This document shows positions 1 to 7,784 of a stretch of 64,000 nt of DNA, piece after piece. Position 1 is the stretch's first letter. Each line of letters opens with the position of its first letter. This DNA is from Nocardia carnea NBRC 14403 (lineage in GTDB: Bacteria; Actinomycetota; Actinomycetes; Mycobacteriales; Mycobacteriaceae): positions 1 through 64,000 of the forward strand of contig NZ_BAFV01000125.1 of the NCBI RefSeq assembly GCF_000308515.1. Reading direction: 5' to 3'. A program made the translations under genes and the position numbers. The notes beneath the pieces were generated by a model. That model was not told the DNA's origin. It ran no database searches and worked only from the letters and a program-made list of their open reading frames with translations.

Positions 1-1478
1 AGCCGCAAGCAGATCGGCGCCCCTTTGACAGGCCACACCGGTGCCGTGCGCACGGTGGTGTTCGGCGCCGAGAGCAGCAAGCTCGTCACCAGCGGCGACG
101 ACGGAACGGTGCGGCTGTGGGACGTAGCCGGCCACAAACAGGATGGCGCCCTCACCGGCCACCCCGGCGCTATACGGGCGATGGCGTTCCACCATGACCA
201 CCGCACCCTGGTCACCGGTGGCGAAGACGGAACGGTGCGGCTGTGGGACGTCAAAGACCGCACGCAGATCGGTGCCCCGCTGACAGGCCACACCGGTGCC
301 GTGCGCGCGGTGGCGTTCGACCGCGACAGCCACACCCTCGCCACCGGAAGTACCGACGGAACGGTGCGGTTGTGGGATGCGGCCAGCCGGGGAATCCCGA
401 ACCCACTCATCGGCCTCACCGACGGCGGCAAGGGCGTCCGTGCGATGGCGTTCAGCTCTGATGGCAGTATCGGCACGGGCGAAGACATCCCCAGCGAAGA
501 CGCCCCCAGCGAAGGCGACAACGGCGAAGTGCAACGGTGGAATACGGAGAGCAGCACTCCGATCCCGCTCACACGCAACACCTCGGTCACCGTCGACTCT
601 TACCGCGGCGTGCGTGCCGTTGCGTTCAACAATGACGGCAGCATGCTGGCAATCGGCGACCACCACACCGCGTGGTTGTGGAACATAACGGACCAGCAGC
701 AGAGCGGCGACCCGCTCACCGACTACGAGGACGACTACGACTACTACGACTACTACGACGACCACCCTGTGAATTCGGTAGCGTTCAGCCCCGACGGCAG
801 CAAGCTCGCCACCGGCGGCGACAATGATCAGCAGGTGCGGCTTTGGGACGTCGCCGACCACGAACTGATCACCACGTTCACCGGCCATAAGGGGCAAATA
901 CACTCCGCGGCGTTCAACCATGACGGCAGCATGCTCGCCACCGGCAGCGACGACGGCACGGTACGACTGTGGGACGTCGCCAGCCGGAACCCGGACTCGA
1001 TCCGTGTACTACCCGTCCCGGGGGTAGGGTCGGCGCGGTTGCGTTCAGCACCGACGGAAGCATGCTCGCCACCGGCAGCAAAGACGGCGTGGCACGATTG
1101 TGGGACACAGCCGACCTCACACAAATCGGCGACCCGCTCACCGGCCACAACGGCCCCGTACGGGTAGTGGCATTCAGCGGCGACAGCAGCATTCTCGCGA
1201 CCGGCAGTGAGGATCACACCGCGCGGCTGTGGGCTGTGGGTAGCCAACAGCAGATCGGCGACCCGCTCACCGGCCACAACGGCCCCGTGCTTGCGGTAGC
1301 GTTCATTCGGGACGGCAGCATGCTCACCGGTGGCGGCGACGGCACGGTACGGCGGTGGGATACCGGTTTTCTGGCCGACCCCCTCCACTTCCTGTGTACC
1401 TGGGCTGATGGGAACTTCACGCCGGATGCCTGGAACCACTACATCACCGGCGCGGAGTACCAGCAGCCATGTCGCTGA
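1..1478 (+). pseudogene. WD40-repeat protein, 3' part, frameshifted
   Basis: The gene enters from before the window; frame 1 is open from base 1. About ten WD40 repeats are visible, each ending in a T-V-R-L-W-D type signature and separated by L-T-G-H-T-G-A-V-R type turns, so the product should form one or more beta-propellers. The C-terminal tail (W-x2-Y, G-x2-Y, final P-C-R) resembles the ends of actinobacterial nSTAND/NB-ARC WD40 ATPases; the NTPase part would lie upstream (inference). Near 1010-1035, around a C/G-rich run, the repeats move one base back into another frame and continue to the TGA at 1476-1478. This fits a one-base loss or a sequencing error. A D/Y-rich stretch encoded at 718-768 interrupts one repeat linker. 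It is either a recent pseudogene or an intact gene with a base error. Confidence 0.8.
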
Positions 1479-1825
1479 TATAGCGCAGGCTGTCGCACTA
1501 CTCGCACAGGGCACGCAGACCGGGACCTGATGAGAGTTATTCGCCGCAGTGACAGACTCGGCCCGGTAGCTGCCGGTGGGTGAGCACACCCGGAACCTCG
1601 GACTCCGAGTCCGAGCTTCGCAAGTAAGCGGATGTCTCATGTCGGAGGCAGTAGTCGCCGTATGAGCGGATCGGCTGTCGTGCATGATGTTCGGTCGTGA
1701 CCTGAGATTTGGCCACGACTTCTTTTCGTAGTTCCAGAGTGTCTCATCTCGAATATCTGCGTGTCGGCCGGAAGTCTCGTGTATCTCTTTCCTCCGCTGG
1801 GATTCGATTGGGAAGAGGAGTGCGC
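1479..1825. other. Intergenic stretch, no gene seen
   Basis: There is no convincing coding sequence on either strand. Short overlapping frames here have no family resemblance. A purine-rich stretch at 1811-1820 could be the ribosome binding site for the recombinase-like remnant that follows. Confidence 0.5.
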
Positions 1826-1950
1826 GTGTTCTTGTCGTTTGTGGATCCTGTGTTGGCGCGCGGCCGTCTGCCGGATTGCGTGGTCGACGCGGACGAGGTC
1901 ATCCGGCTGCTCGAGTTGCGCGCGATCCCGGCGGGGACGCCATGGCGTCT
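1826..1950 (+). pseudogene. Possible N-terminal remnant of a tyrosine recombinase
   Basis: From a GTG at 1826, preceded by GGAAGAGGAG, about 40 residues read as natural protein: a stretch with D-E-V-I-R-L-L-E-L-R and then I-P-A-G-T-P. In my memory of actinobacterial site-specific integrases such a start leads into a core-binding domain. Here the resemblance stops abruptly after the proline at about 1938, and no catalytic R-H-R-Y region follows. The next recognisable sequence is in another frame and belongs to the small accessory protein downstream. This looks like the scar of a deletion that removed the integrase body. The family assignment rests on a short segment and is tentative. Confidence 0.3.
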
Positions 1951-1982
1951 CCGACCGCACCACCAGCCTCCTCCGCGCCGCT

Positions 1983-2372
1983 ATGGAACGACTGCTCAGC
2001 GGGAAACCCCAGCGCACGGACGGGCGGCTCATCAAAGACAACCTTTGGAAGGAGACTGGAGTCAGCCGCGCGACCATGAACCGGGCAACCCACATCATCG
2101 CCGAGTGGGATGCCCAAGTCGCAGCTTGCGACGGTTTCACGCCACGCGAAACGCGCAAAAACGACGAGATCTCCACCCTCCGCACCGAACTTGCCACCAA
2201 AACCCGCGAATGCACACGGCTTCAGCAGCAACTCGACGCCGCCATCACCGCCATCACCGCCATCGCCGCTCTTCACCACGACAACACGCTGCTCCGCCAA
2301 GAACTCCACCGCACCGGCGACCTCATCGCACTCGACAACCACCGCACGGCTTCACCGATCCCTTCGCCATGA
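1983..2372 (+). CDS. Small coiled-coil protein of a recombinase module (TnpC-like)
   Basis: About 129 residues from the ATG at 1983. The frame is open back to 1761, but the upstream residues look like out-of-frame translation of the remnant before it. The first half has a helix-turn-helix-like stretch (L-W-K-E-T-G-V-S-R-A-T-M-N-R-A). The second half is a heptad-rich coiled coil with alternating E, R and L and an A-I-T-A-I-T-A-I run. Such small proteins usually follow tyrosine recombinase genes in actinobacteria, comparable to TnpC of Tn554-type elements (from memory). No clear ribosome binding site precedes 1983, which agrees with damage at the 5' end. It ends eight bases before the next start. 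It may be a relic rather than a working gene. Confidence 0.5.
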   Translation: MERLLSGKPQRTDGRLIKDNLWKETGVSRATMNRATHIIAEWDAQVAACDGFTPRETRKNDEISTLRTELATKTRECTRLQQQLDAAITAITAIAALHHDNTLLRQELHRTGDLIALDNHRTASPIPSP

Positions 2373-2379
2373 TGACTCA

Positions 2380-2937
2380 ATGGAAAAACTCTTGGTGCTG
2401 GTCAACGGGCTTCCTGGCTCGGGCAAGTCGACGTTGGGTCGCTCGCTGGCCCGAACGCTGAACGCCCAATTCCTGTCGAAGGACGTCGTCAAGGAAGCCC
2501 TGGCGGCCTGCCTTGACGACGCGACAAACCTCCACGCACTCGGCGGAATCGCGATGGACACAGTCTGGGCCCTAGCAAACGCAACCCCGGGCACCGTCGT
2601 CATCGATTCGTGGTGGTTCAAGCCACGCGACCTACACTTCGCCCGAAGCGGTATCCAGAACACCGGAGCCTCGCACGCCGTCGAGATCTGGTGCGATGTC
2701 CCCACCGACATAGCCAAGGCCCGCTACGCAGCCAGAAACCGTCCAGCCATCTACCACGACGAGCAACGACTCGCCGACGACTGGGACACCTGGGCCGAGA
2801 ATGCCGCACCACTCGGACTCACAGCCACCCTGGTCGTCGACACCACCAGCCCGGTCGAATGCCGCGATCTCGCCGACCAACTCCAGATCACAGCCAATCC
2901 GATCCGCCACGAACACCCGCTGGCCAACCCTCAGTAA
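2380..2937 (+). CDS. P-loop ATPase/kinase-like protein
   Basis: 185 residues. The start at ATG 2380 puts the Walker A motif (G-L-P-G-S-G-K-S) at about residues 10-17, as in AAA_33/zeta-toxin-like and small-molecule kinases. A likely Walker B region is V-V-I-D-S-W-W at about residues 67-73, and an arginine-rich lid-like region (A-R-Y-A-A-R-N-R-P) lies near residue 115. The fold should phosphorylate a small molecule or protein, but the substrate cannot be read from the sequence. It lies just after the recombinase-module relic, possibly as cargo. A 27-residue C-terminal tail is rich in H, P and N and probably unstructured. Alternatives are a chloramphenicol-phosphotransferase-like or gluconate-kinase-like enzyme. 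Confidence 0.75.
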   Translation: MEKLLVLVNGLPGSGKSTLGRSLARTLNAQFLSKDVVKEALAACLDDATNLHALGGIAMDTVWALANATPGTVVIDSWWFKPRDLHFARSGIQNTGASHAVEIWCDVPTDIAKARYAARNRPAIYHDEQRLADDWDTWAENAAPLGLTATLVVDTTSPVECRDLADQLQITANPIRHEHPLANPQ

Positions 2938-3019
2938 CGCGCCCTCCGCGCTGTCTCATGAGACATGCGGAATCTGGAGAACACGAGTTCTGAGACCCTA
3001 CACTGTTGAAGTCCGGCGG

Positions 3020-3364
3020 TCACGCCGCCGTGAATTCGCCGCCTACGATGCCCGCGATGAATGCCGACCATTCGTCGTTGGTGAACCGCAATGATTTCTG
3101 CGCAGCGCTCACTGTGACTCCGAAGGCGCTGCTTATGACAACCGGCAACTCCGGATCGCTGGTCGTGCCCGGTGTCACCGCGCTCGCGAGAAACGCCTCC
3201 CACCGTGAGATGGGAACTTCGATTACCGGCTGCCGGGCCGGATCATTGCCGGGGTTTCGCCGGTATTTGCTGTCCCGGATGAACACCGTTTTCCCGGCGA
3301 ATCGAACCTCGACGCACGTATGCTCCGAACCCGAAAACGAGGACTTGTACCACGACGAACGCAT
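3020..3364 (-). CDS. DUF397 domain protein
   Basis: 114 residues. The N-terminus has the DUF397 hallmark W-Y-K-S-S-F-S-G followed by C-V-E-V and F-I-R-D-S-K. A second partial copy ends the protein (L-R-F-T-N-D-E-W, A-F-I-A-G-I, G-E-F), so it appears to be a tandem or elongated DUF397; single-domain members are usually 60-80 residues. It lies downstream of an XRE/DUF5753 regulator on the same strand, 61 bp away, the usual pairing in Streptomyces and Nocardia, where the two partners act in development-linked or toxin-antitoxin-like (Scr1/WhiJ-type) systems. The partnership is inferred from position and family knowledge. Confidence 0.85.
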   Translation of the reverse strand: MRSSWYKSSFSGSEHTCVEVRFAGKTVFIRDSKYRRNPGNDPARQPVIEVPISRWEAFLASAVTPGTTSDPELPVVISSAFGVTVSAAQKSLRFTNDEWSAFIAGIVGGEFTAA

Positions 3365-3425
3365 GCCGTGAGCCTAGTCCAGGGTCGTGCAAGCCGATCG
3401 TTGCAGATCGCGGGAGTGCGGGCCG

Positions 3426-4286
3426 TCACGCCATACTCTGTTCGATCTGCTGGATGAGCTCGATCGAGGCTTCCCGGTCGAGTGCGGAAGCGCTGGCTCT
3501 CGCATACTGGTACTTCAACTGCTCGATCAGGCGGATGTCGTCGATGAGTTCGGCGTAAACGGCGGATTCGAGCCAGGCGACCGTCGGCAGTCGCGTGCTG
3601 TCGAAATCCAGAAGGTGCACTGTCGCTGCATTGACCGCCGCGCTGCCTTGGGCGGTGAACGGGATGACCCGCAGGTCGATGGTGTCCGGGTAGCGCTCGA
3701 CCATATCGGCGACGTGCCGTAACTGGGCACGCTGTATCTCGGGCCCGCCCACCTGTTGCATCAACGCGGCCTGACCTACGACGACGGTCAGGCGCAACGG
3801 GTCATTTCCGGTGAGGCGTTCCTGCCGCTGAAGCCGTGCCCGGACCCGTTGCTCCGACTCCGCCGGTTTCGTCGCGACGGGAGAAGTGGTCAGCGCACGG
3901 ATGTAGTCCGCCGTTTGGAGTAAGCCGGGGATAACGCTGCCTTCATAGCTGTCGATTGAGGAAGCGCCGTGTTCGAGTCCGTAGTAGCGAAGCGTGTCCT
4001 CGCCGTACAGTGCCGAATATTGATTCCACCACCCTCGATCCTTCGCCGTTGCCCGCAAGGCAAGCAGTTCGGCTCGTTCGTCTGCTCCCACCTCGAGAAG
4101 ATCCAGTCGTGCGGACAATTTGGCCTCGGTCATGACGCCTTTGAAATTGACGACCTGCGACCAGTAGGTAGCGCCGATGCCGAGGGTCTTCTGGATCACG
4201 CCGGAGGTCACGCCGAGTTCTTTCGCGCGCTGTCGGATTCGGAGCATGAGCTCCCACACGGCAACGGTCGGGGAGGGCGGTGCCAT
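3426..4286 (-). CDS. XRE-family regulator with DUF5753 domain
   Basis: 286 residues from the ATG at 4286. The frame extends to 4349, but M-A-P-P-S-P-T-V is the typical start for this family. Residues about 10-75 form the helix-turn-helix (L-R-I-R-Q-R-A-K-E-L-G through Y-W-S-Q-V). The rest is DUF5753, with Y-E-x3-I-P-G-L-L-Q-T-A-D-Y near residue 110 and R-x2-R-Q-E-R-L near residue 145. These proteins bind DNA and are thought to sense or pair with DUF397 proteins; a DUF397 gene follows directly. The recognition-helix region reads G-A-T-Y-W-S-Q-V, slightly unlike the common form. A regulatory role is well supported; its targets are unknown. Confidence 0.9.
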   Translation of the reverse strand: MAPPSPTVAVWELMLRIRQRAKELGVTSGVIQKTLGIGATYWSQVVNFKGVMTEAKLSARLDLLEVGADERAELLALRATAKDRGWWNQYSALYGEDTLRYYGLEHGASSIDSYEGSVIPGLLQTADYIRALTTSPVATKPAESEQRVRARLQRQERLTGNDPLRLTVVVGQAALMQQVGGPEIQRAQLRHVADMVERYPDTIDLRVIPFTAQGSAAVNAATVHLLDFDSTRLPTVAWLESAVYAELIDDIRLIEQLKYQYARASASALDREASIELIQQIEQSMA

Positions 4287-4448
4287 GAAACTCCCAAGGC
4301 TGTCGATACGGATGTCGGCAGGTACTCGGAGGAGCATACCGGACTGCACTGAGACCTTGAGTACTGAATTTCAGTACTGTAACTTCACTGACGGGCTTGG
4401 GTCGAGCTCAGATCAGTCGTCACGCACTCAAATTGGATCGAGGAAGCG

Positions 4449-4727
4449 ATGTCGGTGCAGGTTGTCAACGGGGTTCGGGTGGTCAGCGATCGGTGTGCGC
4501 ATCAGGCGCGCTCCGTAGGGCAGGGCGGTTGGGTGGTGTCGTTCCTACCCGGCAGGACCCTCGACTTCACGCAAGCCGTGGCCGCTCTGCGATTCGCTGA
4601 GTTCGTCTGTAGGGCCGGTGAGTTCGCCAGTGCGCTCGGGTTGACCACCCGGGAGGCCGTGCATTTGGCGCTGACCGAACCACCGTCTGCGTTCCGGGCT
4701 TGCGGTAACGAGGGGCGGGCCCGATGA
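4449..4727 (+). CDS. Hypothetical protein, first gene of a coupled trio
   Basis: 92 residues, starting at ATG 4449 after GAGGAAGCG, a good ribosome binding site. The centre reads W-V-V-S-F-L-P-G-R-T-L-D-F-T-Q-A followed by an A-A-L-R-F-A-E helix and L-G-L-T-T-R-E-A-V near the C-terminus. I recall similar short proteins in Nocardia with the W-x-V-S-x-L-P-G-R-x-L core but know no function. There is no signal peptide or membrane segment. Its stop overlaps the next start (ATGA at 4724-4727), so it is translated together with the two following genes. Confidence 0.7.
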   Translation: MSVQVVNGVRVVSDRCAHQARSVGQGGWVVSFLPGRTLDFTQAVAALRFAEFVCRAGEFASALGLTTREAVHLALTEPPSAFRACGNEGRAR

Positions 4728-5005
4728 ATCGGATGTCTGAGCCTTTTTCGACCGCGCGGAAGGTGCCGGTGGCGCTGCGGCACACGGTCATCGACGACTG
4801 CGAGGTCGTCTGGTGCCGGTCGATGCAGACGATCCGGGTTCTGCAGTTGCGCACAGCTTCTGCCGTCCTCTTGGCGGCGACCGGCCCGGGCACTGCTCCT
4901 GACCTCGCGGATACGCGGGAACGATTTCCGCACCTCGAATCGCTGTGGGATGCGGTGCGCCACCAGTTCTGGACTCGCGCGATCGGTGAAGAGGCCGCCG
5001 GATGA
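4724..5005 (+). CDS. Hypothetical protein, second gene of the trio
   Basis: 93 residues with ATGA overlaps on both sides (4724-4727 and 5002-5005), which fixes both start and end. The sequence is soluble, with R-H-T-V-I-D-D-C-E-V-V-W-C near residues 18-30 and a C-terminal helical part rich in aromatic and charged residues (R-F-P-H-L-E-S-L-W-D-A-V-R-H). I do not recognise a family. The tight coupling suggests that the three products act together. Confidence 0.65.
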   Translation: MNRMSEPFSTARKVPVALRHTVIDDCEVVWCRSMQTIRVLQLRTASAVLLAATGPGTAPDLADTRERFPHLESLWDAVRHQFWTRAIGEEAAG

Positions 5006-5565
5006 CGTGTATCCGCTACCCCGAGCCGGAATCCATCGACGAGATCACCGCCCGGTACCTGCTGTCCATGCCGACCACCTTGCTGCCGATGCTCTACGGG
5101 TTCCGCTACGACGGTGTCGGTATCGACGCCGAATGCGCCGCCGTCGACCTCGCCGGAGACCGCCGCGACCACGAACCCAACCCGGTGCATGTGCGTGCCG
5201 CGCAAATCCGTACCGCCCTCGGCTCCGGGATGTTCGGGTTCGGGCTGGTGTTCGCGGTCTTCGCTGATCAGCTCGCCGATCGTCCGGAGAACCGGCACAT
5301 CCCTGAGCTGGTCCGCGCCGCGGCCGATCAGTTACCCGGGATCGACGACCTTGTTGTCGCCGTCGTCATCGATGCGCGCGGCCGGCAGTGGTGGGCTGTG
5401 GCCGGACGTCACCTTCCCGAACTCGACCCGGTTCGGATACGCGTCGCGGCATCTCCGCCCGAGCAGTGGCGGATCCCGAAATCGTTCGATGCCTCCCTGT
5501 GGACTGCCGCCCTTGCTCTCGACGCCACCAACCACCCCCGTCTGCTCCGCCTATCCCTTACGTAA
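5002..5565 (+). CDS. Hypothetical protein, third gene of the trio
   Basis: 187 residues from the ATG at 5002, which overlaps the upstream stop. The mid region resembles an alpha/beta fold: a hydrophobic strand L-V-V-A-V-V-I-D-A-R-G-R-Q-W-W-A-V near residues 113-130, preceded by helices with R-x2-Q-I-R-T-A-L. M-F-G-F-G-L-V-F-A-V-F near residues 76-86 is hydrophobic but too short for a secure membrane span. No family is recognised. The last 15 bases overlap the convergent thioesterase gene on the other strand. Confidence 0.65.
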   Translation: MTCIRYPEPESIDEITARYLLSMPTTLLPMLYGFRYDGVGIDAECAAVDLAGDRRDHEPNPVHVRAAQIRTALGSGMFGFGLVFAVFADQLADRPENRHIPELVRAAADQLPGIDDLVVAVVIDARGRQWWAVAGRHLPELDPVRIRVAASPPEQWRIPKSFDASLWTAALALDATNHPRLLRLSLT

Positions 5566-5985
5566 CACGCTGGTGGTGTCAGTCGCCGGTGCGCGTATAT
5601 CGTGCCCGACTTTCGCGAAGCTCACTGTGGCGAGTGCGGCGAGGTGGTCTTCGGGCATGTTCCGCACCTCGACCTGTACGACGATCGAGCGTTTGCCGTC
5701 GTGCACGATGGTGGACACTGTGCGTGCGGTGCCGGTTGTGACGGCGCGGAAATAGCGCACACTCAGGTCCGAGGTCACCACGCCGCCGGCGGGCAGGCTT
5801 TCCAGTGCCAGAGTGCCCGCGGCGATATCGACCGGGGTGGCGATGAGGCCGCCCTGGAGGCCGCCCGAAGTGTTGACGACGTGCGGGGCTACCGGTAATT
5901 CCCAGGTCTCCGCGCCTTTTTCGTCCGGTTCCTTCCGGAAGCCGATGTGGTCGAGTAGCTCGCCGATCGGTTGAGTGGAGGTCAT
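5551..5985 (-). CDS. PaaI-type hotdog thioesterase
   Basis: 144 residues, typical length for the PaaI/4HBT family. The core H-V-V-N-T-S-G-G-L-Q-G-G at about residues 34-45 matches the active-site segment, where the catalytic acid usually follows in the long helix (here D at P-V-D-I-A-A-G). S-V-R-Y-F-R-A-V is the substrate-contacting strand. It should hydrolyse a CoA thioester in the cytoplasm, rescuing CoA or releasing an end product. It is the last gene of the leftward run that begins at 12626 and contains three acyl-CoA ligases and two enoyl-CoA hydratase-like genes, so it probably belongs to the same pathway. It overlaps the convergent neighbour by 15 bp. Confidence 0.88.
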   Translation of the reverse strand: MTSTQPIGELLDHIGFRKEPDEKGAETWELPVAPHVVNTSGGLQGGLIATPVDIAAGTLALESLPAGGVVTSDLSVRYFRAVTTGTARTVSTIVHDGKRSIVVQVEVRNMPEDHLAALATVSFAKVGHDIRAPATDTTSVLRKG

Positions 5986-6083
5986 AGTTTTCCTGTCGAG
6001 TTGCGCGGGGACGCACGATCGGCTCCGGGTGCGTGGGTCGAGATGCCGGGATCGCAGCGCGATGTGGCGTCAGCTGGAGGTGT

Positions 6084-7784
6084 TCAGCGGGGTGGTCCGA
6101 TGGTGGCGTCGATACCGCGGTCGGTGAGCAGCTTTCGCAGGGCGGCGATATCGACCTTGCCGGTGGTGCCGCGTGGGATATCGGCATCGGAATCGAGCAG
6201 CAGCCAGGTGGTCGGCACCTTGAACGAACTCAGGATCTTCTTGGTCGCGGCGCGCAGCCCATCGATACTGGGGCAGCCCGTGACGATCACGGCTGCGGCC
6301 ACTCGGTCACCGTCGCCACGGTCGATATCGGTGACGAAGGCACTGCTGACGTTCGCCAGCGAGCGGAGTGCCTTCTCGACTTCGCCGGGATAGACGGTGG
6401 CGCCGTTGACCTTGAACATATCGTCGCGGCGCCCGTGATAGAAGAGGAAACCCGCCTCGTCGAGCCGTCCGAGATCGCCGGTGGGGTAGTAGCCGTCGGC
6501 GGTGAACAGATCCTCGCGGGCGCGTCCGCAGATACCGCGCAGAATATGCGGTCCGCGCAGCTGGATCTCGCCGATCGTCCCGGCGGGCACCGAGTCACCT
6601 GCGCTATCGGTGATGCGCACCTCCATCCCGTCGAACGGCCGGCCGCAGCTGCCGTGCGCGGACTCCGGCATATCGGTGTCGGCGGGATAGCCGCAGTAGG
6701 GGCCGAAGGATTCGGTCATCCCGAACAGGTTCGCGCGGGCGCCTGGCCGCGACCGCTGTGCCGGTGGTAGCAATGCCTCGAGGCTGCCGGGGTGCAGTGC
6801 GGACAGATCGGTGCCGAGGGTTTCTACCCGGCGGGCGAGAGCCTCGGCTTGGTCGGGCCAGCCACGGAACAATGTGACCCGTTCGTGTTCGAGCAGCTCC
6901 AGGGTCGTTTCCGGCCGCGGAATCTCCTCGGTGACCAGGGTGGCGCCTGCGGCGAGCGCGGAGAGGAAACCGCCACCGAAACCGCCGACCCAGAAGAACG
7001 GCATCGGCAGGTAGAGCCGGGTTTCGGCGTCGATACAGCGGGCATCGAGCCCTGAGCGCACGGCGGCCAGCGCGTTGCCGTGTGAATGGATCACGCCTTT
7101 GGGCAGGCCACGGCTGCCGGAGGTGAACATGATGAGCATGGGGTCGGCGGGGCGGACGGTGGCAGCCAGCGCTTCGGCGACCGCGGTCGCGGCGGGTGTT
7201 GCGATGAGCGGTGTGCCGGTCGGTGCCCGGGCGGGCTGTGTGTCGGGTGTGAGACCGGGATCGGTGCCGGTGGATGGGCCGGCGAGTCGGGCGGCTTCAG
7301 GTACTGCTACGAGTGCGGTGGCCGCCTCGACGCTGAATATCCGCCGCAGCGCGGGCAATCCGGGTTCGTGGATCGGTGCCGTGTCGATCGAGCCGCCGAG
7401 TTCGGAGCGCAAACCGTCGAGATAGCGGTGACCGCGGAACTCCTCGGTGGTGATCAGTACCGCTACGCCGGCAACCCGCAGCTGGGCGATCAGCTCCGGC
7501 GGTTTCAGCAACGTGCTCATCGGGACCAGGACCGCGCCGATCCGGGTGAGTGCGAGCGCGATCCGCACCCAGCCGACGCTGTTGGGTGCTATGAGACCTA
7601 CCCGGGTTCCCTTGGTGATTCCGGCCTCCACGAATGCGGCGGCGAGGCGGCGAGTGGTGGTGTCGAGGTCGGCGTAGGTCGTGCGGGTATGCGGGTCGAT
7701 CACCGCCGGATGGTCTCCGCGCTCGGCGGCCTGACGGCGTAACAGCGTGTCGATTGTGTCGGTCGCCTCGGTGGGTTCAGGCAT
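6084..7784 (-). CDS. Acyl-CoA ligase (AMP-forming), third in operon
   Basis: 566 residues, class I adenylate-forming family. The phosphate-binding loop is T-S-G-S-R-G-L-P-K-G at about residues 220-229, with the family S/T-x-G replaced by S-R-G. The adenine/ribose region is Y-Y-P-T-G-D-L-G-R-L and the C-terminal hinge and lysine region is F-K-V-N-G-A-T-V-Y-P-G-E-V-E. It activates a carboxylic acid to its CoA thioester via an acyl adenylate; the side-chain pocket cannot be read reliably. Its start overlaps the end of the upstream ligase by 8 bp, so it is co-translated in an operon of three consecutive ligases. Three different ligases suggest successive acid intermediates in one pathway. Confidence 0.9.
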   Translation of the reverse strand: MPEPTEATDTIDTLLRRQAAERGDHPAVIDPHTRTTYADLDTTTRRLAAAFVEAGITKGTRVGLIAPNSVGWVRIALALTRIGAVLVPMSTLLKPPELIAQLRVAGVAVLITTEEFRGHRYLDGLRSELGGSIDTAPIHEPGLPALRRIFSVEAATALVAVPEAARLAGPSTGTDPGLTPDTQPARAPTGTPLIATPAATAVAEALAATVRPADPMLIMFTSGSRGLPKGVIHSHGNALAAVRSGLDARCIDAETRLYLPMPFFWVGGFGGGFLSALAAGATLVTEEIPRPETTLELLEHERVTLFRGWPDQAEALARRVETLGTDLSALHPGSLEALLPPAQRSRPGARANLFGMTESFGPYCGYPADTDMPESAHGSCGRPFDGMEVRITDSAGDSVPAGTIGEIQLRGPHILRGICGRAREDLFTADGYYPTGDLGRLDEAGFLFYHGRRDDMFKVNGATVYPGEVEKALRSLANVSSAFVTDIDRGDGDRVAAAVIVTGCPSIDGLRAATKKILSSFKVPTTWLLLDSDADIPRGTTGKVDIAALRKLLTDRGIDATIGPPR

